From Physcia stellaris (taxonomy: Eukaryota > Ascomycota > Lecanoromycetes > Caliciales > Physciaceae): DNA of 64,000 bases. The translations under genes and the position numbers were made by a program. The stretch lies in NCBI GenBank assembly GCA_018902385.1, contig JABSSW010000036.1, forward strand, positions 310,001-374,000, given 5' to 3'. Below are positions 35,351-46,598 of this stretch, one piece after another; position 1 is the stretch's first letter; every line of letters begins with the position of its first letter. The notes below the pieces were generated by a model. That model was given only the letters and a program-made list of their open reading frames with translations, made no database searches and was not told the origin of the DNA.

Positions 35351-36581
35351 TCACTCATCGCTGGATCTGTCTACGTGATTTGACGCTTCCTGCATGCTTT
35401 CTCTATTTTGAACGAGGCGCTAGACAAAGGTCAGCTTGCAATGCCTGTGGGATTCGTTGCCGGTACTAACCACCAGGTTTCGTAATAGCATAACGATTGT
35501 CACTTTTCCAATGGCAGGCACGTATATCGAAGCTTTCTCCTTGACCTCTGGACCGAAATTCTGTACACAGTCCTCGATCAGCGTTGGCGTACTTGAGCCA
35601 GATTCTTGGAGCCTCCCTGTGGGTAATGATAATATAGGGCCTTTGACTACTGGCCGCGGAAAATGCCATGCTACGCGGGACAATTGAAAGTTACTTACCT
35701 TCTCAGTTGAGAAATTGATGCAAACCGCACCTTCGCGCAACAGCTCTGTAGGAAAGTTGAATGAATTTCCAGGCACGCCCGTGATCACCACATCGCTCAA
35801 CGGGACACACTCTCTCAAGCCCCATCCTTCCTTGTCGACAACTTTATGTCGTCGCTCCTTGATCCCTTCGCCCCTGGTGAATTGCTGGACACCAGTCACG
35901 TCGACGGAGTAGACGCAGGCTCCATCATTCGCGAGTAAGGCAGCTAAAGGCCTGCCGACTACTTCGCTACGATTGACCACCGTAATAGAGTGGCCAAAAA
36001 GGCGATTGCCGTACGGCAGGATGGTGTTGTAAACTCGCAGATATTCCAGAATCTTGATGATGGCAAGTGGTGTGCAGGGTAAAATACTCTTCTGCAGTTT
36101 CTGATCATCTAAGAATCGGATATTTTGGAAGAGATTGAAGATATATCGATGACTGAGCCCCTCGACATCTTTGCGTATATCTGTGATCTGCTGCAGGTAT
36201 TGATCTTGTCTGTTATTGAAGATAGGATAGTAGACGATGATTCCATCGACATTGCTATCGGCATTTGCAGCCAGGATAGCGCCTTCGAGCTCTTCGCGGT
36301 CGACTTCGCGTAACTCGAATTTGAAGCCACTGGTCCACGGTCAGGGCCTGGATGACACCGAATGTGATGAAGGGGCGAAAGCCTCACTTCTCTTTACAAG
36401 TTTTGTTGGTCCAGTCTGCGTACATTCGCGCTGCCGGATCTGAATTTGCGAGGAAACCAACAAGCAAAGGAGCTCGCGTTAGCTTAGAGAGTCCTTCGGA
36501 TACTTCCGAGAGAAGAGATTTGGCAACGGTACCGGCTAGGACAACTTTGCAGGAGGCAGGATCTGGCTCATTATTCGCCAT
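35351..36581 (-). CDS. MTD1: Methylenetetrahydrofolate dehydrogenase [NAD+], 327 aa
   Basis: Cytosolic monofunctional enzyme oxidising 5,10-methylene-THF to methenyl-THF with NAD+, feeding purine synthesis. Exons 36581-36388, 36329-35699, 35560-35471 and 35419-35351. Splices give TCKENGFKFELREVD, FSTEKNFGPEVKEKA and LLRNLVRLVQN. Substrate-side motifs: VGFLANSDPAARMYADWT and DGIIVYYPIFNNRQDQYLQQ. NAD-binding part: SILPCTPLAI, SITVVNRSEVVGRPLAALLA and SDVVITGVPG. The C-terminal VPAIGKVTIVMLLRNL matches the family. Length agrees with yeast Mtd1 (320 aa). Divergent from MMS19. Confidence 0.93.
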
Positions 36582-36968
36582 GGCAGCGAGAACCCTTCTG
36601 CTGACTATTGCGATGGAGAACGGTCACAACAGGATGAATAGCGGTGGAATAATTTAGGGAGATTGTCACCTTGAGTTTTACGAGGGGGAAAGACGATTAC
36701 AGATTCGATAGGTGCGATACTGGTAAAATTCAAATTCGGATGTGTACTCCGGACGACGAGTATCTTAAAGTACATGTATCAGCATTGGCATCTGAGAGGA
36801 TAATGGGACATTCGGCGAAGTCCGTTATGTAAATCACCATGTCGACTAGCTCAGGGTCTTGCGGCTAGGGCTGCATAGGCGAGTTTCTGCCGATGACGTT
36901 TGGGAGATCTCGGAAGCTCTGGAGCAGATTGTTTCCATATGTGACAAAAGTTATAATTTAGCGCGATC
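36582..36968. promoter_or_regulatory. Divergent promoter of MTD1 and MMS19
   Basis: The two start codons are 387 bp apart on opposite strands with no gene between, so the regulatory sites for both must lie here or in the leaders. I recognise no specific operator. Confidence 0.45.
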
Positions 36969-39900
36969 ATGTCTGAGGTGAGGAGATTCCTACTGGCAAT
37001 TGACAACAACAAGTCTGAAGCCGAGGATGTCGCGCACCAAACCGCAAGAAGTATTAGTTTACTCCAGGCAAGTTGAACTCCAGCTAATCTTTGTGCAGGG
37101 CTTGAGGCCAAAGAGATATCCCTGCTTCAAATCGTCCAGTCGCTCGACGAATATATCCACGATGAAGACCCAAAGATACGAGCAAAAGCTGTGCAGTATC
37201 TATCGTCCGTGATTGGTGCGGTCCCGTCGAATTGCCTTACGATTCAGCAGGTACAAGTCTTGTGCGAGTTCTTGTGCGGTCAGATAGAAAATGGAGGCGC
37301 TGTTGGTGGGCTTCGGAAGCTCTCGAGCTTACGGAAGTTCACGAAGGACATGGCGAAGATGACGACTCGAGCGTGAGTAAGTGGATTGTTTGGATTGCGC
37401 TTAGCATCCCTTCTCAGATGTATCACCTCCTCTGTCCATATCTTCGTCGTCCTGATAGCCCCATTCCTACTCATGATGCGAGTCAGCTGTTAGCACGTTT
37501 CTTGGACTGGTCCCTAACATAAAGTAGCGTTTTTGAGAACTTCCAGGATTTACAGATAAGACCGCCGAAAGACAGGGTGCAAATCTACGAATTGCTCAAT
37601 GATCTGATGGCTCAACATCGACCCGCGCTGAAAGATATGGGTGTAGAGTTCGTTGGCGGGATTACAGATCTTGTCAGCGGAGAGAAAGACCCACAAAACC
37701 TCATGATAATTTTCTCTATGCTGAAAGCTGTGATAATTGAGTGGGATATCTCTGGTCATGTTGAGGTCTGTCAATCTGTTTGGGAACCGCAACCACACTA
37801 CTGACGTTTCATAGCCATTATTTGATTCCGTCTTTTGCTATTTCCCAGTCACCTTTCGACCGCCGCCTGATGATCCATATGGAATTACCGCTCAAGATCT
37901 TAAAGCACGTTTAAAGGATTGCATCGCTGCATCGAGCCTGTTTGCGCCTTTCGCCTTCCCTCAATTGATCGATAAGCTCGACTCAACATCTCCTAATGTC
38001 AAGGTAATTCATATCTACGGTTGGCTCGACCGAGCCTTGGCTGACGACTCATAGAAAGACGTACTGCAGGCAATCACTGCATGTGCATCTTCATACAGTG
38101 TTTCGGTCATGTCAAATTACTCTATCACTCTATGGGACTCTTTAAAGTATGAGATACTGAACATGCAAGAAGAAGATCTCGCGGAAGAGGCTCTTGTATC
38201 TTTACAAGCCATTGCAACTCGACTCGGCCATGGATTGGACTCAACTGATGCGAAGAGCCACCTAGCGCGATATTTGAGACCAATCACTAAAGAATGTAAC
38301 GAGCAGCTCCAGGAGCCTCAGCACAAGCAAGCAAAGCCATCTGGTCAGGTCTTGAGCTCTGTAGGTACTGCTTCACCAATCGCATATTTCCTCGTCATCA
38401 AGGCGGTTGTCCCTCCACTTCTTACAATGTATCAAGCTGCGGAAAGTCTAGCCAAACAAAGGGCGCTATTAGAGGTGCTGGTCCAGCTGTTCAATGCTGC
38501 TATATTAGTCAAATCAATCCCGAGTGTGCCTACTGCGGATCCAATTGTTAGCCAGCCGCTGGATAGCTTCCATGATCGCTTTTTCGAGCTTACAAGTCAA
38601 GCTCTGATGGGCACCACGAAGGATGAGGTGTCTTTCCGCATAGTCGCGCTCAAAGGCTTACTTCGCTTATGCATGCTCCAAGGCTATTTGAAGGACAATG
38701 AGATTGGGATGGCAGTCCAGTATTTCGACGAGATCGTGATGGAAGATGATCCGAGCGGCCGAGATCATCTGAAAAGAGAAGCAATCCAGGCTCTTGTCGA
38801 AATATCCAAGATCAAGCCACATCTGATTATGGATATAACATTCCCTGCTTTCATCGCGCGGCTCCCGGACTCAAGCACATCAGGGAACACTGACTACCTG
38901 ATTACTCTCGAGAGTCTGGCGCAGCTAAGCGTGGAGAAATCGATCTCGGACACCCTTGTGCGGAGAATCCTCAATCGTCTGGACGTAGTTCTGCAAAGTG
39001 GGGGCTCGTCAAATTATGCACAAGCATTGCTATCAAGTCTGATCTATGTTCTTAACCAGAGAGAGTTGACCCAGGATCCAAATCTAGGCTTCTACCATGA
39101 GAAGTTAGTGGTTGGTCTGGCTCGACGTGTTGTTGAAGGGGCCATTGAACCCACCAAGTCTACAGCACTGAATGAGGAAGCTACGCTTGCGATCTTAGGT
39201 CGACTGATGAATTTGATCGTTCGAGCTTTAGAGGAACACAAGCAGAGCTCTGTAGCACTGCAAGTTTATACTTTATTCGCGGATGACGTTGCTTGGAAAC
39301 CGGTCCCATACCGAAACGATGTTCCATTGACGCAAAGGATCACAATGATCCTTTCGACCTCCCTCATTGCGGGCATAAAGCGCGAGGTGACTTTCTCCCA
39401 TTTAACGAATCTATCAATCGCTGAATCAGTGCAGATACCTCTCGCAAATAACTCAGATGAGACTGGCCTCGTCCACCTCCAAGCGCTAGTTGGCCTTGCG
39501 TTACGTGAAGAAGTGCCATCAGTACGCCTTGCCATTTTCCGCCAGATCGCCCTCATGGTCAACAAGATTCTCTCAGCTTCCGTACTTCCTGCTATCATAG
39601 ACATGATAGTAACTCCATCCTGGGATCTTTCCACCACATCCACCACAACTGACAATGCCATCCCAATCATCTTCTGGATATCCAAAGCCCTCATCCTCCG
39701 CCTAGCTCACGTCTCGGAAATCCTTACTCACCTCCTAAACCTCCTCTCATCTCCAACCCACGGCCTCTCATCTGCCCGTGGCTTCGCCCTCCTCCTCGCC
39801 CCCGACGAGATCCTCTCCAAAGAAAACGGCGCCATCATCCGCCTCCTCGCTAAACAACGCGTGTTCAACATCTGCATTCCACGTCTATCAAGCGACTTCC

Positions 39901-40373
39901 GAGCCGCTGATCCAGCCGTGAAGCAGAATTACCTAGTCGCTCTGTCGGGCATTCTCAAATACGTACCCACCGACGTCCTAATGCCGGAGATTGGGACTCT
40001 ACTCCCGCTGCTGCTGCAGAGCCTTGACCTCCCAGAAGCAGATGTCAAGGCCGCCACCATCGAAACCCTAGCCATAATCCTAACGGAAAGCCCAGCAGCA
40101 GTGGAAGAGCACATGGCCAGCCTAGTCACACGACTACTCAAGGCTGCAGCTAGCGGCAAGGAAGCGAATAATCCAGCTCATGTGCGACAGGCGGCATTGA
40201 GGTGTCTAAGGCTTGCGCCGGGGAACGTGAAAGAGGGGAAACTGCTACCGCTTAAGGGGAAGGTGACATGGGGGTTGAGGGGATGTTTAGATGATCGGAA
40301 GAGGGGGGTCAGGAAGGAGGCCATTGAGTGTCGGGCTAGGTGGCTTGGGATCGATGAGCCGGATAGCGAGTAG
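36969..40373 (+). CDS. MMS19: MMS19, cytosolic Fe-S targeting / DNA repair protein, 1033 aa
   Basis: HEAT-repeat scaffold of the CIA targeting complex that delivers Fe-S clusters to XPD, polymerases and helicases. Exons 36969-37050, 37099-37372, 37528-37765, 37815-38003 and 38055-40373, with phases matching throughout. N-terminal motifs include LDEYIHDEDPKIRAKAVQYL and VLCEFLCGQIENGGAV. A second block reads MIIFSMLKAVIIEWDISGH and YFPVTFRPPPDDPYGITAQD, diagnostic for MMS19. Exon 5 holds the rest of the HEAT array and the C-terminal domain (PALIMPEIGTLLPLL-type helices near 39980). The last 150 codons turn G-rich. Length agrees with fungal MMS19. Confidence 0.93.
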
Positions 40374-41721
40374 AGCAGATCTGTGCCAGGTGAGGTGAGG
40401 GCTGAGTCTATTGGCAAATATGATCGATATGGGTTTGAGGTATGCGAATCGTGGATACGGAGGAAAGATGTGAGAAGGCTTGATTCCTAGGTCGTACATA
40501 TAAAGGTATCCGTTTTATGACAATCCATGGTCGGGCAATCCCGCGGCACTGTACTGCATCGCTGAAGTTGTGCGCCGTCCATGGAATGGATACCTGGCCT
40601 ATTGAAAAAACAGCCCCAATATCTCGATTAATGCTCCATCACCAATCAGGGAACTTCTTTCCGTCTCTTCTTCGCGACTTCGCGTTCTGTTCCACAGTCC
40701 AATCATCAAAATAACAGCCACTGCGCCGGCGTTCATCCTTCTCCTTCAAATCCCGCCTCATACCGCTCGCCACCCCAACCCAAGACTTCTCACGCATCCG
40801 CTGCATCTCCCCTAACTCATAAAAGTTCTCACTTCTACGTTGGTACCACAGCACGACGTTTCTCATAACCTCTACAGTCCCGATACCCTTCATCCCTCCC
40901 CATCTCCTAGCAAGTCTTCCCTCCGTCTACACTTATTGCCTTTTCCTCGTCCCTGCTTATAACGGTAAATAGCACAACACCTTACAGTGACTGTGTATGG
41001 GCGGTGGTGCAGAAGTTCGATCTAGCAGGAGGAGATATAAGACGGAAAAGGGGAGGGGATATGTATGAATTTCAGTTAAGTGTAAAAAAGAGAGATTGCT
41101 AATCGTGGCGGGATCTGAGCAGAAAACACGGTTGAGGTGATGGGGTTCTTGATTACGGTGTTGGGGGGCTGCGGGTGGTTACTCGATTGAGAGTGGAGTT
41201 GGTGGAGTGTGGAAAGAGCGAGGGATGGGTATAGAGTGAGAGGGTAGTCGCTGAGGGGGAGGAGAGGGATGATTGTAAAAAGGAGAAGAAGAGCGAGCTT
41301 GGGTCGCGAGGTGGGGGCGTTGGTGCTCGTAGGAGAATTGGGAGAATTGGGGTGGATCGAGTACTTGTACACAGGGAATGAGTCGGTAGCTTGGTGCTTT
41401 GGCATGCCTAGTCAGTGCACCAGCCGGTCGAGATGTCTCAGGCGCCGTCATTAAGGTAGCTCATTTGGTTTTGTAAAATGGAATACGTCCACTGGTAGAA
41501 AATCTTCGGGATCCAGCTGTCTATTCATAACATCAACGTCTAACATCGTTACTCATCAAGCCATGAACCCCAGAACGGTCTCCTCGTCAACGCCCGGGCA
41601 ACTATCAACAGCCGCAAAGCTTGATGTGCATTGACCTATGAGTTTGTGGAAAGGTCGACCAATATCCATAATCTAGTTGACATTTGCGAATCGTGTCGTC
41701 AAATACTTGAGGAGGTGCAAT
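40374..41721. other. Intergenic between MMS19 and GRX3/4
   Basis: Apart from the small minus-strand frame at 40639-40893, the overlapping Pro/Ser-rich frames at 41076-41451 look compositional. No repeat seen. Confidence 0.4.
40639..40893 (-). CDS. Small charged protein, 84 aa, unrecognised
   Basis: ATG at 40893. The protein is Arg/Glu/Lys-rich with aromatic residues: NVVLWYQRRSENFYELGEMQ near the start, SGMRRDLKEKDERRRSGCYF in the middle, and a C-terminal RRRDGKKFPDW. The ordered Trp/Tyr positions and absence of low complexity suggest a real gene of the small mitochondrial or ribosome-associated kind, but I cannot name a family. No partner exon upstream was found. Confidence 0.4.
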   Translation of the reverse strand: MKGIGTVEVMRNVVLWYQRRSENFYELGEMQRMREKSWVGVASGMRRDLKEKDERRRSGCYFDDWTVEQNAKSRRRDGKKFPDW

Positions 41722-42735
41722 TCAGGCAGCGGTGGGTTGGACTTGAGCTTCTGGGGCTGCCATACCACCCTTGCCTTTCCCGACGGCATATTCGCTGAAG
41801 AAGTCGGGGTCTGACTCGAGCTCTTCTTTGACCTGTAGTTCAAATCAGTGATGCCCTTCAACGGTACTTCAACACCTGATCTAAGAGCAACATTGCCAGG
41901 ATGCATAACAAGGGAAGCAAAGTCGAAGAAGAAGAGGAACTCACGATATCCAATCCCCCAACCAGTTCCCCACCGACCCACAGCTGCGGGAAAGTAGGCC
42001 AGTCCGCCCAAACTTTCAGCCCCTGCCTCACGTCTTCGTCCGCCAGAATATTGAAGAACCCATAACGCACGCCCTTCTCCCTGAGTATACTCACCAGCGT
42101 CCTCGAAAAGCCACACTGCGGTGTACTGGGCGTCCCCTTCATGAAGAGCATCACCGGCGCCGCCTTGACCAGCTCCGCCAACCTCTTATTCAGCTCCTCT
42201 GTCTGGCCAGCAGTCGACGACATCTCTGGCGCAGTGGCAGGGTCGTTTGCGCCGGGTGCGTATTTGGATAGATTGCTCGTAGACCCTGCGTCGGCGTTCG
42301 CGCTATCCGTTTGCGCATTCCCAGTCTCCTCTTCTTTCCGGGGCGTCGTCTCCAACGCAGGCGGGAGCCCCAACTTCCCTGAATTCCCTCCCTTTCCAGC
42401 ATGCCTCTCGACGGCGTCCCTCACTTTACTCGCATCGCTGCCGCTGACTGTCTCTAGCACCTTTCCGTCTCGTTGGAGGACCAGATATGGAACGGCGGTG
42501 ACGTCGTAGGATTCGGAGATGTCGGGGAGAGCTTCGGCGTCGATGCTGAGGAAGGAGATAATGGGGGTGTTTGAGGCGGGTATGAGGAGGCGAGGGTGCG
42601 GAGGATGAGGGTTTGTTGGGCGCATGGGGCGGCCCAGGGGGTTTGGAAGGAGATGACGAGGAGAGTTGTTGCGGGGAGGGAGGAGGTGTACGAGGAGAAG
42701 TCTTCGGGGGTTTTGATCTCGTTGAGGGTCGACAT
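41722..42735 (-). CDS. GRX4: Monothiol glutaredoxin Grx3/Grx4, about 300 aa, one frame break
   Basis: Cytosolic/nuclear CGFS glutaredoxin binding a [2Fe-2S] cluster with glutathione; regulates iron-responsive transcription and iron trafficking. Exon 1 42735-41945, intron 112 bp, exon 2 41832-41722. A thioredoxin-like domain (MSTLNEIKTPEDF start, WAAPCAQ in place of WCGPC, TAVPYLVLQRDGKVLE) is followed by a linker and one Grx domain with MLFMKGTPSTPQCGFSRTL, WADWPTFPQLWVGGELVGGL and the last-exon helix KEELESDPDFF. The reading frame is broken near 42578-42580, within a CCC run on the coding strand, between LRTLASSYP and ASNTPIISFLS. One missing base explains it and brings the exon length back into phase. 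Divergent from the hydrolase gene. Confidence 0.88.
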
Positions 42736-43527
42736 GATGCACCTGAGTGGGAAGGGGGACAAGTGGGAATGGAGGGTAGATATGGGACCCGAGTGCAGGG
42801 TCTAGACTCAATGAGAGATTTCGACGTGCATGGATGGAGCTCTCACGTGCGTTCAGAAGAGGATCATGAGTATTTCAGCAGAGTGGAAATCACAGTTGAT
42901 GTATCGAGAATGTTCTTCAAGAAAAGAAAATGTCGACGCTAAGAAGCTTTGCGATGATGCGAGATGTCTTGGCGGCATCTCCGCGGAAGTTGCCGTTTGA
43001 CTCTTTATATTTCCGAGGGTCCGCCATGCCCGTCCCATCTTCCACTCTGTGTTACAAGACTTTCCTTCTGCAACAACAATTCTCCCATATCTTACTCGAC
43101 GGATAGCTATGGATACAAGCATCGTCAAAGACCACGGCCTGACTCTGAGCACTCCCGAAAAAAGCCCCTAACCAGGACCACTTCTGTGGCTTTCAACATG
43201 GCATGCCTTACCCGGTCAAGGCTGCTGCTATACTTAGTCTCAGCAAAGTAATCGTTCCTCCACAATTACCTTGAGCGGTATTCAGAAGCGCTGGCAACGT
43301 TCAATACTAAGTAGCGTCGCAACCCCAAGTCGGACATGGTTGCATGTAATACGACTTCGTTGCTTGGCAATCACGATAAACCCATCAGCATCACTGTTAC
43401 ATTATGCTCCGTACTACTACCTAACAGCTATTGTATATAGATAACCAAGTCAATTCGACTGTTTCGTACGTGGTGACACTGATCTTGCACTTCTTTATCT
43501 TAGGCGCACTTCGATAGTTTTCGAACA
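42736..43527. promoter_or_regulatory. Divergent promoter region of GRX4 and the hydrolase
   Basis: Nearly 800 bp between opposite start codons. No gene is recognised. It contains the string CTCCGTACTAC near 43408, related to CCGTACGGAG-type motifs also seen at 45262 and in the hairpin arms at 11706-11828. Confidence 0.35.
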
Positions 43528-44725
43528 ATGCCCCTAGCACTCATTCCATGGCCTACTCTACGCTGGACTCTGCCAAAGGAGCCTCGCCCATCACGCCCGC
43601 TTCCATCCAGCATCACTCGCTCCTTTATTTCTTCCGACCAGGGTCGTGACTTGGAGCTTCTCACTGCTTGTTCCAATACCCCTTCTTTCTCCTCCAACCC
43701 AGCGCGCCCGCCAATTTTCTTCTTACATGGCGGATTCGGAGGTGCATCTGTATGGATAGAATGGATGACTTTTCTTCAGCAGCGTGGTTACACATGCTAT
43801 GCCATAAGTCTTCGAGGACACGGCGAAAGTTGGAATCCGGGATTCTGGCGCATGACGTGGGGTACCGGTCTGAATGATTTGGCCCAAGACGTTCGCTGCG
43901 CTTGGGAGGAGGTTCTATTGAGGGAGGAAAAGCGACGACAAATCAATGGTGAGGCCGATGAGAAGATGTATCCTGTCTTGCCCGTCTTGGTAGGCCACAG
44001 CTCTGGCGGTGGACTGGCGCAGTATGTACTCAGCGAAGGTCTCGTCAGGACCGAAGCCTTAGTGCTTTGTGCTGCGATCCCTGGATTCGGAGGGTAAGTT
44101 GCCTGCCTTTCAATGAGGAACCGGTGCCGCGGAGCGAGCTGATGTGGATTGCTGCAGATTTGGGGTCCACTGGAACTGGGCCAAACTCGACCCATGGTTC
44201 ATGTTCAGAGAATTTATACACCTAATGCATCCACGTTCTCCACTCTCTTCTCCAGCCTTGGTTCAAGGGGCTTTCTTTTCGCCACAGTATCCTCTCTCAA
44301 GAGTTGAGGAATGGCAACGCTGGATGCCTGACTGGGAGTCTTTGAGATGGCCTCTTGGGATGATGCGTCCCTTCGTATCATTTTCCCGAATACTTGGAAA
44401 TATCGCTGGCACATGCGAATCCCATGCGTGCGTTTGCATTATTGCTGGGGCTGAAGACAAGCTCGTCGGAGTCCAAATACCAGAGAAATTGGCGAAAACT
44501 TTCAGGGGTTCTATTAAGGCACTAATCGATAGTAAAAGGATAGACGGAATGAAAACCGACAAACAGGATAGGATTGACAACGGAGTCGTTTCTACTTCAA
44601 GGCTAGGCGTACGCTTCGTTACCATGGAAGGCGCTGCACATCATTTCCAGAATGATATTCATCAAGAAGTCGGAGCTAGGCAATTGCTAGACTTCCTCGA
44701 GGATGTGAGTAGATATCATGAATGA
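43528..44725 (+). CDS. Alpha/beta hydrolase, 377 aa
   Basis: Exons 43528-44093 and 44158-44725, intron 64 bp, phase 2; the join reads IPGFGGFGVHWNW. The fold signature is clear: oxyanion-hole FFLHGGFGG (residues about 64-72), ISLRGHGES, nucleophile elbow VGHSSGGG (Ser near 158), a late acidic turn IIAGAEDKLVG, and the catalytic-His region GAAHHFQND. It resembles serine hydrolases/esterases of the lysophospholipase group; substrate is unknown. No signal peptide is evident, though the first 35 residues are basic and could be a mitochondrial presequence. Confidence 0.85.
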
Positions 44726-45374
44726 AAATGCTAAGAGATGACATTCAAACCGGTGTGTTGGTGACGAACCTTTCCATGAGCTGTCTGTAGCATCTCAGAA
44801 TACTGGGTAGCACTGGTCCATAAATTAGTAATAGAGGTTATTATCTACTTCAGTCTCTACATAACGCCTAATCATAAGATTAGAGTCCAGGTTCCGCGAG
44901 GCAATCTAGACAGAGTCACAACAGATTATAGCAGGTCCTCGTTGTGGTATTTAGACGTATCTCTCAAGCCCATGATCACTGGCTTTCCCGCCTAGGAATA
45001 TCTCGGCTTCGCGTGATATCCACGAAAAAAATCATCCGGACTGTGGTAAGTGTTAACGTCTGATAATCATCAAAAAACCAACATGAAGAGAATTCGAAGA
45101 AGCTAAAAAACGACAAGACCGTTGATATTGAGTGACTGCTGCTGAATTGAATGTGACCTTGAGATCCTCGTCATGGTTAATACCTCCTTATTATGAGCTG
45201 TTGTGTACATTTTGTCTCGAAATTGAATGGATAGTTCGTCTAATAATTGGAGGATTGCGTAGTCCGTACGGAGTAAATTTTTTATGCCAAGAACCGGCAA
45301 ACTCTGCCTTGCGTCCACTCATTTCCACCAACTCATGCAAGCAAGTCGCTCAGAGCCGTAGCATCTCTTGATGC
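44726..45374. other. Intergenic, nothing gene-like
   Basis: AT-rich region with several short direct and inverted motifs, including the palindrome TCCGTACGGA near 45262. It holds the TPC1 promoter. Confidence 0.4.
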
Positions 45375-46485
45375 ATGTCGGGTGGCGGAGAGTACCTCAA
45401 AGATGAAGTAAGTTTTTGAGGGGAGCTCTGCGTGGTACAATGACAATAACCAAATGCAGGGTTCGCGAGGGCAGGTCGTGATCGCTGGCGGAGTCGCAGG
45501 GCTTGTGTCACGGTAGGCTCTTGAAAAATACTGATGACTATGGCCTGACCGTCCATAACAGATTCTGCATAGCTCCTCTCGACGTTTTAAAGATCCGACT
45601 TCAGCTCCAATCGCATTCGCTCTCCGATCCTTTATCAACACCTCAATCATATCGAAGACAGCCACCTTCCACCACCTCTACCCTTAAGGATATTCTACAA
45701 CATGAAGGTGTCACGGTACGATTCTGCCGGAAGTGAGAATGTTCCGAACGAATATCAGTTTGACGGTTGCAGGCGTTGTGGAAAGGCAACATTCCAGCCG
45801 AGCTACTCTACGTTACATACGGAGCCTGTCAATTCACGGCTTACACCACATTCACGACTTTACTTCCGCCTATGGCCCCTTCGATGACCGCTTTCATCGC
45901 CGGCGCAGCCGCTGGAGCAACTGCCACCACCGCGACGTATCCGCTCGATCTGCTCCGCACCCGTTTTGCTGCTCAAGGATCAGACAAGGTATACTCTAGT
46001 TTTTTAGGAAGTATACGTGATATTGCCAGAAGTGAGGGCACACGCGGGTTTTTCCAAGGACTTGGAGCTGGTGTTGGCCAAATCGTACCATATATGGGCC
46101 TTTTTTTGCTGCTTACGAGTCCCTTCGGCCCGTCATTTCGCCCTTCAATCTACCTTTTGGCAGTGGTGACGCCACAGCCGGAGTCATAGCCTCTGTGCTT
46201 GCGAAGACCGGCGTGTTCCCGCTAGACGTGATCAGGAAGAGACTGCAGATACAAGGACCCACTCGGACGAGATTTGTACCTGGGAAAGGGTATGAGGCTG
46301 TAGCTGATTATGCTGGCTTAGGTGTCTGGGGAACCGGTAAATCCATCATGAGACGAGAAGGGTGGAGAGGCCTTTACAGGGGCCTTGCGATTGGACTGGT
46401 GAAGAGCGCCCCAGCGAGTGCGGTGACGATGTGGACATATGAGCGGACTTTGAGGATTTTAAAAGAAGGCCAGATTGCGGGATAG
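45375..46485 (+). CDS. TPC1: Mitochondrial thiamine pyrophosphate carrier, 317 aa, one frame break
   Basis: Inner-membrane carrier (SLC25 family) importing ThPP. Exons 45375-45407, 45460-45512, 45562-45715 and 45773-46485. Splices give [20 protein letters not shown], then [16 protein letters not shown] and [19 protein letters not shown]. Three signature repeats are present: [26 protein letters not shown] and [14 protein letters not shown], each followed by its downstream G-containing block. The frame breaks in the T7 run at 46101-46107: upstream reads QIVPYMGLF, downstream [18 protein letters not shown]. One missing T would reconcile both and bring the last exon into phase. Length then equals that of yeast Tpc1 within a few residues. 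Confidence 0.9.
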
Positions 46486-46598
46486 CATTGTGTCTCCCAT
46501 ATTCTCCCATACAGCGTCTGGCAAGCTTTATTACTTACTGTCTCTCATGGTCTATTATGGCTGTAAGGAATCCCACAGGTAAACCTGATATGCATATA

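Noticed and set aside
41076-41451. Overlapping Pro/Ser-rich minus-strand frames before GRX4
   Set aside because: Low-complexity composition, two competing frames, no splice or start support.
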